From Mucilaginibacter pankratovii (GTDB lineage Bacteria > Bacteroidota > Bacteroidia > Sphingobacteriales > Sphingobacteriaceae): a stretch of DNA of 64,000 nucleotides. The position numbers were made by a program, and so were the translations under genes. The notes below the pieces were generated by a model. It was not told the origin of the DNA, did not search any database, and saw nothing but the letters and a program-made list of their open reading frames with translations. Location of the stretch: NCBI RefSeq assembly GCF_014773265.1, contig NZ_JACWMY010000017.1, positions 1 to 64,000 on the forward strand, given 5' to 3'. Positions 42,898 to 54,100 of this stretch are shown here, piece after piece (the stretch's first letter is position 1; each line of letters begins with the position of its first letter).

Positions 42898-42913
42898 GCT
42901 AAAACGATTTTTC
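42898..42913 (+). promoter_or_regulatory. LacI operator O4 upstream of the SusD1 unit
   Basis: TTTGCTAAAACGATTTTTCG: half-site GCTAAAA, central CG, complementary ATTTT(T). It lies 54 bp before the SusD1 ATG and overlaps a possible -7 box (TCGATTTG). Confidence 0.65.
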
Positions 42914-42967
42914 GAGCCAAAAATAAAATGCTGAAGCTTAGCCGCTTTGGTACAATAAACCTATAGT

Positions 42968-44722
42968 ATGAAAAAAATTTACTTTCAGTCGGTTGCTTAT
43001 TCGTTTTTCCTGTTGCTGTTCCTTTTGGCATCCTGCAAAAAGGATAGCTTCCTGGGGCAAACCACCACTTCAAACCTTACCGAAGAAACCGTTTTTAAAG
43101 ATAGCGCTAACACCGTAAGCTTTTTGGCCGGCATTTATACCGGTGTAGGTTTTAGTGCTGCGGCCAACCGGTTTACTTATGGGCCAAGTGCTTTTAACCA
43201 AACCCCGAATGGCGGCTTGGATGCTTCATCGGATGAGGCGGAGGTTTTCAACTCGGGCGGTTCAACAGCACTGGCCTGGGAAACAGGCACCATCAACGCA
43301 GCGGTAGTTACCGATGATGCCTACAAAAAAACGTATGTAAACATTCGCGCGGTGAACCAGTTGCTAAAAAACCTGCCAAAATCGCCTATTAACGCGTTTA
43401 GCAAAACACAAATGAAAGCCGAGGCCCGTTTCTTAAGGGCCTGGTACTACGCCATCCTGCTGAAACATTACGGCGGTATTCATTTGGTGGGGGATAGCAT
43501 TTATAACTACACCGATAAAATTCCGGCGGCCCGCAATACCTACGAGGAGTGTGTTAACTACATTATAGCCGAATGCGACGCCGCGGCGCTCGACCTGCCC
43601 ACCACGCAAAGCGGTGTAAATTATGGCCGTGCATCCAAAGGTGCTTGTTTGACCTTAAAAGCGAGGGTGCTGCTGTACGCTGCCAGTCCGCTGTTTAACG
43701 GCGAAGCGCTTAGCGGTACCAAAAACGACGCGGTTTTAGGCTATACATCCTTCAGTCGCGAGCGCTGGAAACTGGCAGAAGACGCTGCTGCCGCGGTGAT
43801 AGGCCTGAGCGCCTATAATTTATATGTTGATAATGGCACCAGCCCGGGCTTTGGTTTCCAGTACCTGTTCACACAGCGTTTCAACAGCGAATACATTTTC
43901 CAGTACATGAGCCCGGCCGGCAATTACGACCTGGAGGCGCTGTTTCAGCCACCATCACGTACAGGGCAAAACGGTGCTTTCCCGCTGCAGGGATTGGTTG
44001 ATGCATTCCCGATGAGTAATGGAAAAGCCATAACCGACCCAACATCCGGCTACGATCCTCAAAAACCTTACACCAACCGCGACCCGCGCCTGAATTATAC
44101 CGTTATCCGCGATCAAACACCAATTCAAAACAGGCTTTCTGCAGGGCTTTCACCGGTAAATATTTATCAGGGTACTTTCAATGGGGTATCAACCGGGCCA
44201 GATGCCGTGCATATTGGTACCTCAACAGGTTATTACACCAATAAAATGCTGGCGCCAAACGCCGTGGCCAATGATTTTACCCATCGTACCGATCGTGTGT
44301 TACCATTGATGCGTTATGCAGAGATCCTGCTGAATTACGCTGAAGCCGCTAACGAATACGATGGCCCCACCTCCCAGGTTTATGCCGCGTTGCAGGCTAT
44401 CCGCCAAAGGGCGGGGTTAAACCCATACCAGCTACCTGTAGGTTTAAGCCAGGCAGCTATGCGCGAGGTGATCCGCAACGAGCGGCGCATAGAGCTTGCT
44501 TTTGAAGAGCACCGTTTTTGGGATGTACGCCGCTGGAAAATTGCCGAAACAACCGATAACATCCAAACCATGGGGATGGAAGTTAACCGTAACGGCACTG
44601 CTGTTACTTATACGCCGTTCCCGGTGCGTAAACGCAACTTCCGTACGGCAATGTACCTGTGGCCTTTGCCGCAAACCGAAGTGGCTAAATCTGCAGAGCT
44701 AATACAGAACCCTGGTTATTAA
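42968..44722 (+). CDS. SusD/RagB-family surface glycan-binding lipoprotein (SusD1)
   Basis: A 584-residue outer-membrane lipoprotein (lipobox LLASC in FLLASCKKD). The N-terminal SusD-like TPR part (about 30-240, AEARFLRAWYYAILLKHYGGIHLV and ARVLLYAASPLFNG) and the C-terminal RagB/SusD part (MRYAEILLNYAEAANEY, IRQRAGLNPYQ, ERRIELAFEEHRFWDVRRWK) are both complete. It is the lid and binding protein of a SusCD importer. It is the first gene of the largest unit and precedes two small lipoproteins and SusC1, the reverse of the usual SusC-SusD order. Confidence 0.96.
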   Translation: MKKIYFQSVAYSFFLLLFLLASCKKDSFLGQTTTSNLTEETVFKDSANTVSFLAGIYTGVGFSAAANRFTYGPSAFNQTPNGGLDASSDEAEVFNSGGSTALAWETGTINAAVVTDDAYKKTYVNIRAVNQLLKNLPKSPINAFSKTQMKAEARFLRAWYYAILLKHYGGIHLVGDSIYNYTDKIPAARNTYEECVNYIIAECDAAALDLPTTQSGVNYGRASKGACLTLKARVLLYAASPLFNGEALSGTKNDAVLGYTSFSRERWKLAEDAAAAVIGLSAYNLYVDNGTSPGFGFQYLFTQRFNSEYIFQYMSPAGNYDLEALFQPPSRTGQNGAFPLQGLVDAFPMSNGKAITDPTSGYDPQKPYTNRDPRLNYTVIRDQTPIQNRLSAGLSPVNIYQGTFNGVSTGPDAVHIGTSTGYYTNKMLAPNAVANDFTHRTDRVLPLMRYAEILLNYAEAANEYDGPTSQVYAALQAIRQRAGLNPYQLPVGLSQAAMREVIRNERRIELAFEEHRFWDVRRWKIAETTDNIQTMGMEVNRNGTAVTYTPFPVRKRNFRTAMYLWPLPQTEVAKSAELIQNPGY

Positions 44723-44742
44723 TAAGATATCAACATAAGTAT

Positions 44743-45180
44743 ATGAAAAAGATATATCAAATAAAAGCGCTGATACTGGTAATGACGATTACCATAATGG
44801 CCGCATCGTGCAAAACCGAAAAGGTGCTGCAGCAAAAAGAAGCGTTGAAAGATATTACCGGCAGCTGGCAGGTGATAAAAGCGACCCGCAACGGTACCGA
44901 TCTTACCCCGATCATCGATTTCAGCGCGTTTAAAATAAACTTCGCATCGGGTGGGTACACGCTGGTGAATAAGCTGCCTTTTTTGGTGGATAAAGATGGC
45001 GCTTTCGCGCTTGACGACCCGGAGTACCCATACAAAATAACCTTTACCGCTGCCGGGAAAACACCGATAGCAACCGCGTTTACTTACCCTATAGTAAACG
45101 GAAAAAGGCAGCTTAGCTTAACCTTTAGCCCGGGTTGCACCAATAATTCTTATGTGTACGTGCTCCAAAAAGTTAACTAA
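44743..45180 (+). CDS. Small lipoprotein, DUF5004/lipocalin-like
   Basis: A 145-residue lipoprotein (lipobox MAASC). The sequence KDITGSWQVIKATRNGTDLTPIIDFSAFKI followed by short beta strands is the pattern of DUF5004/lipocalin-like proteins found in polysaccharide loci. No catalytic residues are seen; it may bind glycan at the cell surface. It starts 20 bp after SusD1 and is co-transcribed. The family name is from memory. Confidence 0.7.
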   Translation: MKKIYQIKALILVMTITIMAASCKTEKVLQQKEALKDITGSWQVIKATRNGTDLTPIIDFSAFKINFASGGYTLVNKLPFLVDKDGAFALDDPEYPYKITFTAAGKTPIATAFTYPIVNGKRQLSLTFSPGCTNNSYVYVLQKVN

Positions 45181-45212
45181 CCCACAGCCTTAAATCCGAA
45201 TACAGACAGATT

Positions 45213-46214
45213 ATGAGAACATCTTTACATATAAAAGGCAAACATTTATGGCGCATATGCACCTGCCTTATCCTGGGTATTGTACTGGCCTGCTGCGGCG
45301 AGGTAATTACCGGGGTAGACCAGCCCACCACAGCCAAGGTTGGCGATATAGTGCCAATCACGGTGCATATTTCTATCCCTACGGCAGGTAACGGCGGCCC
45401 CGATTACCTGGTACTGGGTATACTGGTACCAAAAGGCTGGAAAGCCGCGCAAAACACCACCATTACCTACACCAGCCCGCTGGGCGATGGCACCATGAGC
45501 CTGATACCTGATGGCTCGCTGCCAAAGAATGGCGGAGGGTTAACCTGGTCGGGCTATATGAAGAAAACCTTTGGAAACGCGGGTAACCTGATAGATGATA
45601 TGGAATGGGTGGCCTACCAAACCGATAAAGCTTACATCCACGAAGGCGGGCACACCATCACCGGCGATCTGAATATTAAAATGAAGGTTGCTGCCGATGG
45701 CAATAACACCCTGGTAAAATTAGGCTATGTAATTACCGATACAGGCAACGGCTTTATCAGCGATGGTAACGGTACCTATTTTAGCCAGGTAAGCACCCCT
45801 TGCTTTGAAGTAACCGGCGGCAGCGGCGATATTGTAGATTTTTGCAACCCGCAGTTAACCATTGTAGATCCGCCGAAATCGCTGGATAATGATTTTGTTA
45901 CCCTCACTTTTGATGGTAATGTAGTAGCTACCCCGGTTAGCGGCGAGGCCGAAGTTTACCTGTGCGCCACCGCCTATACCGACGATGGTAAAACCATCAC
46001 CGTATGCGAGCAAACCGCCAAAACCCTCATGAAACAAACCTCGGCAACCAGCAAGCGGTACCAGATAACGTTTTGGCCAAGGTCGTTTTTTAATGCTACC
46101 GATACGCAGACAATAGTGAAGATGGAATACTTTGTTACCAACAAGGCGGGTACGGCCAAGGTGGGTTATGGTAATACAGCAGAGCCGTTTGTGTACACCT
46201 TTAAGTGCGGATAA
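45213..46214 (+). CDS. Surface lipoprotein, DUF4961-like
   Basis: A 333-residue lipoprotein (signal ends ILGIVLACCGE, with LAC as lipobox). The body looks like two beta-sandwich parts: residues about 30-200 (VPITVHISIPTAG, VLGILVPKGWKA) and 215-333 (PPKSLDNDFVTLTFDGNVV, YFVTNKAGTAKVGYG). This resembles DUF4961 proteins that occur beside DUF5004 and SusCD genes, possibly surface glycan-binding proteins. No hydrolase motif was seen. Fourth in the view of the operon only by context: SusD1, DUF5004-like, then this gene, then SusC1. Confidence 0.7.
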   Translation: MRTSLHIKGKHLWRICTCLILGIVLACCGEVITGVDQPTTAKVGDIVPITVHISIPTAGNGGPDYLVLGILVPKGWKAAQNTTITYTSPLGDGTMSLIPDGSLPKNGGGLTWSGYMKKTFGNAGNLIDDMEWVAYQTDKAYIHEGGHTITGDLNIKMKVAADGNNTLVKLGYVITDTGNGFISDGNGTYFSQVSTPCFEVTGGSGDIVDFCNPQLTIVDPPKSLDNDFVTLTFDGNVVATPVSGEAEVYLCATAYTDDGKTITVCEQTAKTLMKQTSATSKRYQITFWPRSFFNATDTQTIVKMEYFVTNKAGTAKVGYGNTAEPFVYTFKCG

Positions 46215-46311
46215 CCAGTTTTAAACATAAACCACGGGGCATATCAAAGACCATAGTGTGCCCGCGCTAAACCGATATTTTAATTTTTGCCAACAATTTA
46301 AACTTTATACA

Positions 46312-49300
46312 ATGGCTAATTGCTACTTAAATAAATATTTTACGGCTTTGGTGATACTGATGCTGGCACTGGCTACAAGCGGCCATGCTATGCAGCAGGA
46401 TACCACCGCCAAGGGTAGTACCCGCCCCGGTATGGCCGGCGGGCTTGTGCTTGATGAGTACGGCAACCCCCTTAAAGGCGTAAAGGTTGCCGTAAAAGGC
46501 AAAGCAGATACCACCCGCACCGACAGGAACGGACGGTTTGAGATAAGCGCTGCAGCCAACAACACGCTGGTGTTTAAAGCCGCCAATTATAGTACCCGCG
46601 AAGTCGCTTTTAAAGGCAGCGATGTGACGGTGAGACTGATTGATACCTACATTAAAGCACCATCAAAAATAAATGTGCTGTATGGCACTGCCGATGCCGA
46701 TAAAAATTTAGGATCGATATCTACCATCTACACCAACCAGTTAACCAGCACGCCCGCTACGCTTTATACTTATGCTTTGCCGGGGCAATTAGCCGGTTTG
46801 TACACCCAGCAGCGTGGCGGTTTCGCTATCCCGCAAACATCCGGGCAAACCAATGCCGATTTTATTGGTAACGTGGTACAGCACAACAACTACCAGGCAA
46901 ATGATAATACCGAGTTTTTCCTGAACCTTCGGGGGCAGTCGCCAATTACCATAATAGACGGGGTGCAGCGCGAGATCTCCTCCCTCGACCCGGAAAGCAT
47001 CGAATCGGTATCTGTTTTAAAAGATGGTTTATCCAGTATCTTGCTGGGCGTAAACAGCTCGCGCGGTATTATCCTTATCACCACCAAACGTGCGCAGGCC
47101 GGTGCACCAAAAATTTCGTTCACCGCGCAAACCGCATCGCAAACACCACTGGGTTTGCCTACGCCGCTGCCGACTTACCAATATGCTTATTTATATAACG
47201 AAGCCCTGCAAAACGATGGAAAACTGCCCATTTACAGCGCTGCCGATTTTGCCGCCTACCGCGATGGCAGCGACCCTACGCGCCACCCGGATGTAAACTG
47301 GTACAACACCGTCCTCCGCAAAAACTCACCCATGACCAGCTATAAGCTGAATGTGAACGGCGGCAGCGAGATAGCCCGCTACAGCGTATCGCTTAACTAC
47401 ATGAACCAGGACGGGATGTTTAACACCGCGCCCGATGTAACTTACAATACCAACAACAACCTAAACCGCTACATCATCAACACCGATGTTACGGTAAACG
47501 TAACCAAGAAATTTGTGGTCGATCTACAGATGTTTGGGCGTATCCAATCGCAAACACAACCGGGCGCGGGGTATTCAAACATCCTGGGTGCTTTATACAG
47601 CACGCCAAACAATGCCTACCCGGTACGTAATCCCGACGGCTCTTTTGCAGGTACCACCACCTACACTAACAACCTTTTAGCGCAAACCGAATATTCGGGC
47701 TACCAGAAAACCAACAGCAACGATGTGCTGGCCAACCTGGATCTTACCTACGATATGAGCAGCATTACCAAAGGGCTCTCCGGCAAGGCAATGGGCAACC
47801 TGGCGCTTTCATCGCAAAGCCTGGTGAACAGGTCCTTACAAAACAACGTGTTTTTAATAAAGTCCGATGATTCTTACGCGGGCGTTGGCTCTCCATCGTC
47901 GCAACAAAATAACTTTAGCAGCGTATCCAGCGCGCGCTATTTTTACGGCCAGCTGGCGCTGAATTACGACAGGACCTTTGGCAAGCACAACTTCACCGGT
48001 AAGCTGATGTACGATACCCGGTCGATGAATCTCAACTTTGATTTAACGGCCACCACCACCAACGAAGCCCTGAAGGCCGGTTACAATTACGATGGCAAAT
48101 ACTTTATAGAAGGTGCCGTAAATCGCAGCGGTTACAGCCGCTACGCGCCGGGCAGGCAGTTTGGCGTGTTTTACGCGGGCGGCCTGGGCTGGCAAATGGG
48201 TAAAGAGGATTTTATTAAAGATAACCTAAGCTTTATCTCTTCGTGGAAATGGCGCGCCACTTATGGCCGCACCGGTAACGGCAACGTAGATAATTATGGT
48301 TACTACAACTTTATTCAAACCTACGGCTCGCCAAACGGGTACCAGTACAGCACCGGCAGCAGCCGAAGCGATGTACAGGGCGTTTTTGCCAACTCACTGG
48401 CCAACCCGCTTATCAGCTGGGAAAAAGCAGATAAAATTGACGTAGGTGCCGATATCGCCCTGTTCAATAACCATCTGAGTGTTACTGCCGATTACTATCA
48501 CGACCGATATAAGGACTTGCTGCAGGTGCGCGGCCGCAGCATATTGCTGTTGGGCACACCTTATTCTGTAGAGAACATTGGCGTGGTGCTGAACACAGGT
48601 ACAGAATTTACTTTAACCTACCAGAACAATATCAACAATTTCAATTACTTCTTTTCGGGTAATGCATCGGTACAAAAATCTACCAGTGTTTTTAGCGACG
48701 AAACACCAACACCTTACCCATGGCTGCGCCGTACGGGCCAGTCTACCGATGCTATTTATGGTTACAAGGCATTGGGTTTCTTTAACAATGCACAGGAAGC
48801 AGCCACAAGCGCTACCACAACCGGCTACACCGCGCAGGCAGGCGACGTAAAATATGCCGACCTGAACAACGACGGTGTGATCAACCAGTTTGATATCACC
48901 AACATCAGCAACAACAAAGCGCTTATTTATTATGGTGCATCGCTTGGTTTCAACTACAAGGGTTTTGGCTTCAGCATGATCATCCAGGGGGTAGAGAACA
49001 GGCAGTTCCTGTTTGATAATTCCATGGTGAACGGCTTTGCCGGGATTGGCTTCCTGGGCCTTACTTATGCCGGGCAGGGTTATGATAACCTTACCGGCCG
49101 CTGGACGCCCGAAACCGCCGCAACAGCTACGCTGCCGCGCTTAACAACAGGCAATGCCAATAATACGGCATATAGCAGCCTGTACGTTCGCTCGGGCGAT
49201 TATATCAGGCTGAAGAACGCAGAGGTAAGTTACAACCTGCCATTCAGCTGGGTAAAGAAATTAAGATTATCTGGTGTGCGGTTATTTGCCAACGGCGAGA

Positions 49301-49404
49301 ATTTGGTAACCTTTTACGGCTATAAAGGCATCGACCCGGAAGTTAGCAACGGAGCGTATCCCATACAGCGGGTAGTGAACGCAGGGTTTACCGTTAAGCT
49401 TTAA
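46312..49404 (+). CDS. SusC/RagA-type TonB-dependent transporter (SusC1)
   Basis: A 1030-residue outer-membrane transporter. The start at 46312 gives a signal peptide (MANCYLNKYFTALVILMLALATSGHA). A CarboxypepD regulatory domain (about 38-120, VLDEYGNPLKGVKVAVKGKA) and plug follow, with the SusC signature IIDGVQREISSLDPESIESVSVLKD and SSRGIILITTK, then the barrel to the C-terminal ...VNAGFTVKL. It imports oligosaccharides bound by SusD, energised by TonB. The next gene is SusD2 after 27 bp, so the partner could be SusD2 (canonical order) or SusD1. Confidence 0.95.
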   Translation: MANCYLNKYFTALVILMLALATSGHAMQQDTTAKGSTRPGMAGGLVLDEYGNPLKGVKVAVKGKADTTRTDRNGRFEISAAANNTLVFKAANYSTREVAFKGSDVTVRLIDTYIKAPSKINVLYGTADADKNLGSISTIYTNQLTSTPATLYTYALPGQLAGLYTQQRGGFAIPQTSGQTNADFIGNVVQHNNYQANDNTEFFLNLRGQSPITIIDGVQREISSLDPESIESVSVLKDGLSSILLGVNSSRGIILITTKRAQAGAPKISFTAQTASQTPLGLPTPLPTYQYAYLYNEALQNDGKLPIYSAADFAAYRDGSDPTRHPDVNWYNTVLRKNSPMTSYKLNVNGGSEIARYSVSLNYMNQDGMFNTAPDVTYNTNNNLNRYIINTDVTVNVTKKFVVDLQMFGRIQSQTQPGAGYSNILGALYSTPNNAYPVRNPDGSFAGTTTYTNNLLAQTEYSGYQKTNSNDVLANLDLTYDMSSITKGLSGKAMGNLALSSQSLVNRSLQNNVFLIKSDDSYAGVGSPSSQQNNFSSVSSARYFYGQLALNYDRTFGKHNFTGKLMYDTRSMNLNFDLTATTTNEALKAGYNYDGKYFIEGAVNRSGYSRYAPGRQFGVFYAGGLGWQMGKEDFIKDNLSFISSWKWRATYGRTGNGNVDNYGYYNFIQTYGSPNGYQYSTGSSRSDVQGVFANSLANPLISWEKADKIDVGADIALFNNHLSVTADYYHDRYKDLLQVRGRSILLLGTPYSVENIGVVLNTGTEFTLTYQNNINNFNYFFSGNASVQKSTSVFSDETPTPYPWLRRTGQSTDAIYGYKALGFFNNAQEAATSATTTGYTAQAGDVKYADLNNDGVINQFDITNISNNKALIYYGASLGFNYKGFGFSMIIQGVENRQFLFDNSMVNGFAGIGFLGLTYAGQGYDNLTGRWTPETAATATLPRLTTGNANNTAYSSLYVRSGDYIRLKNAEVSYNLPFSWVKKLRLSGVRLFANGENLVTFYGYKGIDPEVSNGAYPIQRVVNAGFTVKL

Positions 49405-49431
49405 TTTTTGGCCATCATAAAAAATACGATC

Positions 49432-51147
49432 ATGAAAAATCACAAAAATATTATAGCGGCCCTGATACTGATACTGGCAATTGCCGGCTGCAAAAAATAC
49501 GAGCAGTTCCCCGTGGATAAGGTAGGTATCGATAAGATCTTCGATCCAAGGGATTCTGCGGGTGTAAATGCACAGAAGTACCTTTACGGTATTTATTCGG
49601 TGCTAAAGAACGGACACAACAGGGTAGGGGGCGATTACCTGGATGCAGCATCTGACGATGCCATTTCATCAGCCTCGGGCCCAACCAACGTAGCAACTAT
49701 ATTGTCTACCGCGTCATACAATTCTTATACTATCCCTAACGATGAAAACTTGTGGGGAACCTACTACGGGGGTATCCGCCAGGCAAACGAGTTTGTAAAC
49801 AACATTGGCGTGGTACCGGTGCTGGCCAAATACAATGGCTTCTCGCAAAAATTCGTGTGGAAAAGCGAAGCGCGTTTTCTGCGGGCCATGTTCTACTTCG
49901 AACTGGTAAAACGCTACGGCGGTGTGCCGTTGATGGGTAACAAGGTGTACACCATTACCGATGATCTGTCGCTGCCCCGCAACTCTTTCGATGAGTGCAT
50001 AAAATACATTGTTAGCGAGTGCGACGCTATAAAAGATTCGCTGCTGGTTTACCCGCTTGCCTTACCTGCCAGCCCCGAAGCCGATAGCCACCGCCCTACA
50101 AAAGGCTCGGCCATGGCGCTAAAGGCCAAAGTGCTGCTGTATGCTGCCAGTCCGCTGTTTAATGGTGGTAACATAGATGCTGCCAACCCCTTAACCGGCT
50201 ACACCAGCTTTGATGCCGCCCGCTGGACAGCAGCCGCTGCTGCCTGCAAAGCTGTGATGGACCTGGGCACGTACTCGTTACTGGTCAACTATAAAGATAT
50301 TTTTACTACCCAAAATAATCCCGAGATCTTGTTCTTCCGCCAGGGCGGCAACGGCAATGGAGTTGAAACCACAAACGGCCCGGTAGGTTTTTCGGGCGCG
50401 ACAGGCAAAGGGCAAACCAGCCCAACGCAACAGCTGGTGGATGCCTTCCCGATGAATAATGGTTTGGCCATTACTGATCCGGCATCCGGCTACGACGTGA
50501 ACAACCCGTACAATAACCGCGACCCGCGGCTTACTTACAATGTTATTTATAATGGCGCGCAATGGCTTAATACATCTATCCAAACCTTTGAGGGCGGGCA
50601 AAGCAAACCTAATACAACACTGCAGCAAACCAAAACGGGTTACTACATGCGCAAATTCATGGGCAACTTCGAAAGCACCAACGCCTACAGCTCGCACAGT
50701 ACCGATTGGCTCATCTTACGCTATGCGGATATTGTTCTTGGCTATGCCGAAGCGCTCAACGAATCTGCCGGGGCAACGCCAGAAGTTTACAACGCCGTGA
50801 AAAGCATCCGCCAGCGTGCAGGCATAGCGGCAGGCGCTGGCAGCCAGTATGGCTTAAAAACAGGTATGACCAGGGATGAGATGCGCATTGTTATCCAAAA
50901 CGAAAGGCGTGCGGAATTTGCTTTTGAGGAGAGCCGCTACTGGGATATCCGCCGCTGGAAAATTGCCGAAACCGTAATGAACCAGCCGCGCACCGGCGTA
51001 AGCATTGTAAAAATAGGTAGCAGCTTAAACTACAACCCCATTAACGTGCTGACGACCAAGTTCGACTCGCCAAAAATGTACCTGTACCCAATACCTTATG
51101 ATGAGGTGCAGAAGAACCCGAATATGAAACAAAACCCCGGATGGTAA
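49432..51147 (+). CDS. SusD/RagB-family surface glycan-binding lipoprotein (SusD2)
   Basis: A 571-residue lipoprotein. The ATG at 49432 gives the signal MKNHKNIIAALILILAIAGC (lipobox IAGC); an upstream TTG in frame is not needed. Typical SusD segments are SEARFLRAMFYFELVKRYGGVPL, AKVLLYAASPLFNGG, LRYADIVLGYAEALNES, IRQRAGI and ERRAEFAFEESRYWDIRRWK. It lies between SusC1 and SusC2 and may cap either. Compared with SusD1 it is diverged, so the two import systems probably handle different oligosaccharides. Confidence 0.96.
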   Translation: MKNHKNIIAALILILAIAGCKKYEQFPVDKVGIDKIFDPRDSAGVNAQKYLYGIYSVLKNGHNRVGGDYLDAASDDAISSASGPTNVATILSTASYNSYTIPNDENLWGTYYGGIRQANEFVNNIGVVPVLAKYNGFSQKFVWKSEARFLRAMFYFELVKRYGGVPLMGNKVYTITDDLSLPRNSFDECIKYIVSECDAIKDSLLVYPLALPASPEADSHRPTKGSAMALKAKVLLYAASPLFNGGNIDAANPLTGYTSFDAARWTAAAAACKAVMDLGTYSLLVNYKDIFTTQNNPEILFFRQGGNGNGVETTNGPVGFSGATGKGQTSPTQQLVDAFPMNNGLAITDPASGYDVNNPYNNRDPRLTYNVIYNGAQWLNTSIQTFEGGQSKPNTTLQQTKTGYYMRKFMGNFESTNAYSSHSTDWLILRYADIVLGYAEALNESAGATPEVYNAVKSIRQRAGIAAGAGSQYGLKTGMTRDEMRIVIQNERRAEFAFEESRYWDIRRWKIAETVMNQPRTGVSIVKIGSSLNYNPINVLTTKFDSPKMYLYPIPYDEVQKNPNMKQNPGW

Positions 51148-51186
51148 TACCTGAAAGAATCAACTTAACCAATTAATTACGCAGTT

Positions 51187-54100
51187 ATGAGAAAAATAAT
51201 ACTTTTCTTTCAAATCATACTCACATTGCTTCCGGCGGCTTTGTATGCTCAAAACACAGCCATAACCGGCAAGGTACGCGATATTACAGGCGTGCTGCCC
51301 GGGGTATCCATAGTGGAGAAAGGAATGCCAACCAATGGCGTTACTACTGATGTGAATGGACGGTTCTCGCTTACGCTGAAAGGCCAGGGCAAGGTAGTTA
51401 TTGTACGCTTTATAGGCTATAATACACAAGAAGTAAAAGTACAGGACGGGCAGGTGCTCGATCTGATCATGCAAACCAGTACCAACAGTATCGATGAGGT
51501 ATCGGTAGTAGCATACGGTACCCGCAAGCGTATCACCAACACCGGCGCGGTAAGTTCTATCTCGGCAGGCGAGATCCGTACCGTACCAACCGCCAACGTG
51601 CAAAACGCGCTTACAGGTAAATTACCGGGCTTCTTTTCGCAGCAGGGATCGGGACAGCCCGGTAAGGATGCATCAGATTTTTACATCCGTGGGGTAAGCT
51701 CGCTAAATCCGGCAGGTAATCAGCCCCTCATTATTGTTGATGATATCGAGTACAAGTACGAACAGTTACAGCAGATAAACGTAAACGAGATAGAGAGCAT
51801 CTCCATCCTGAAGGACGCCTCCACTACCGCTGTATACGGTATAAAAGGAGCTAACGGCGTATTGGTGGTTACCACCCGCCGCGGTAAAGGCGGCACACCA
51901 AAAATTAACATCAGGGTAGAGGGCGGTATGGCCCAGCCAACAAAAACGCCCAAGTTTTTAAACTCGTACGATGCTGCCGTGCTGATAAACGAAGCACAGG
52001 TAAACGATGGCCTGCAGCAGAGCTTTAGCCAGGCGGATCTGAACCATTTTAAAAGCGGCGACGACCCTTACGGCCACCCGGATGTGAACTGGTACGAGAA
52101 GATCTTTAAGAAACAAAGCTACCAGGCCAATACCAACCTGGATATATCGGGTGGTACCAACGCGCTAAAATACTTTGTATCCGGCGGCGCCTTAAACCAA
52201 AATGGTTTAGTGCGCGATTTTGATGATCCGCAGGCAATGGTGAACACCAATTACTATTTCCGCAGGTACAACTTCCGCTCGAATTTAGATCTCAGGGTAA
52301 ATAAAACCTTAGATCTCCGCCTGGATGTTACCACCCGTTTTAGCGACTTAAACCAGCCCTACAACCAAAACGCGGTAGGCGAGATCTACGATTTTACGAA
52401 GCAAACACCGTTTACAGCGCCTTACCTAAACCCTAATGGCACGTACAGCTACGCGTATTCATCTTTTAACCCCGGCCACTTGCCAACGCTAAATGCAAGG
52501 CTGGCTACCGGCGGTTACCAGCACTCGCGCAGAACAGATTTTAACTTCCTGTTTGGCGCTACGCAAAAATTGGATGCTATTACTGATGGCTTATCCTTAA
52601 TCGGCCGCATAGCTTACTCCAGCGTGGAGCAATTCACTAAGCAGATCTTTAACGAGGGGATCCCCGCATACCATTATGACCCGGTAACGCAACAATACTC
52701 GCTGCGCCCGGGTGCAACCTATGTTTATCAAAACTACGGGCTTACCGGCAATACCGACATCAATACCAATAATTACAACCTGCAGGTATACCTTAATTAC
52801 GACCGCACCTTTAGCAATACGCACCATTTTACCGCTCTGGCCTTGTTTAATCAAACATCAAACACCCTGTATGCCGCGCCATTTTTAGCGGGTAATTTAG
52901 TAGGTGTTCCGCAGAAATTCAGAGGCACATCGGGCAGGATAGGGTACGATTATAAGCAAAAGTACCTGATAGATTTTAACGTGGCCTATAACGGTACCGA
53001 CCGTTTTGCCGCCGACCACCGTTTCGGCATTTTCCCGGCGGTAAGTATTGGCTATAATTTAGTGAAAGAAGATTTCTTTACGAATGCCTTCCCAATGTTC
53101 AGCCTGTTTAAATTAAGGGCCAGCTACGGTTTGGTTGGCTCGGATGCGGCACCGGGCAACCGTTACGTGTACAACCAGGTGTATAACAACAGCGGCGGCT
53201 ACAACTTTGGGCAATCGCAACAAAACTATGGTGCCATCTCCGAGGGCTCCTTGGGCAACGGCGAAGTTGTTTGGGAGCGCGCCAAAAAGCTGGATATAGG
53301 TTTGGATATGAACTTGTTTAAAGATAAGGTTTCGGTAACGGTAGATTATTTTCATGATGTGCGCTACAACCAGTTGATAACACCGGGCAGTGTACCGTTG
53401 ATATTGGGCGTTGACCTGCCGGCGGTGAACATTGGCCGTACGCAAAACCAGGGTTTCGACGGATCTGTTAGCTACCATGGCAACGCAGGCAAGTTACAGT
53501 ACAACGCGGGGTTAGTGTTCTCGTACGCCAAAAACAAAATTTTGTTTAAAGATGAGGCCGCGCCGGCTTACCCATGGCTGGCACAAACCGGTTACTCCAT
53601 CGGTCAACAGCAAGGGTACCACTTTTTGGGGTACTACACTGCAGATGATATTGCCGCCATTACCGCTTACAAAGCCGCGCACCAGGGTTCAAATGTGGGT
53701 AACCCGCTTGCCCTGCCGGATAACGGCATCCCACTACAGCCGGGCGACCTCAGGTACCAGGACCTGAATGGCGACGGCATTATCAACGTATTTGATAAAC
53801 GCGCCATTGGCAACCCCAACCTGCCGAACACCATTTTGGGTTTATCGCTACAGGCGGTTTACAAAGGCTTCAGCGTAAGTGTATTGTTCCAGGGTTCGTT
53901 TAACTATAGCTTCGCGGTACTGGGCACCGGTATCGAGCCGTTCCAAAGCCAGTTTCAGCCCATCCACCAGGAACGCTGGACGCCGGCGACAGCCAACACG
54001 GCTAATTTCCCGCGTTTAGGTTTCAATCCAACATCAGTAAACAGCCCAACCGCCTACTTTAGCGATTACTGGCTGGTTGATGCCTACTACGTCCGTTTAA

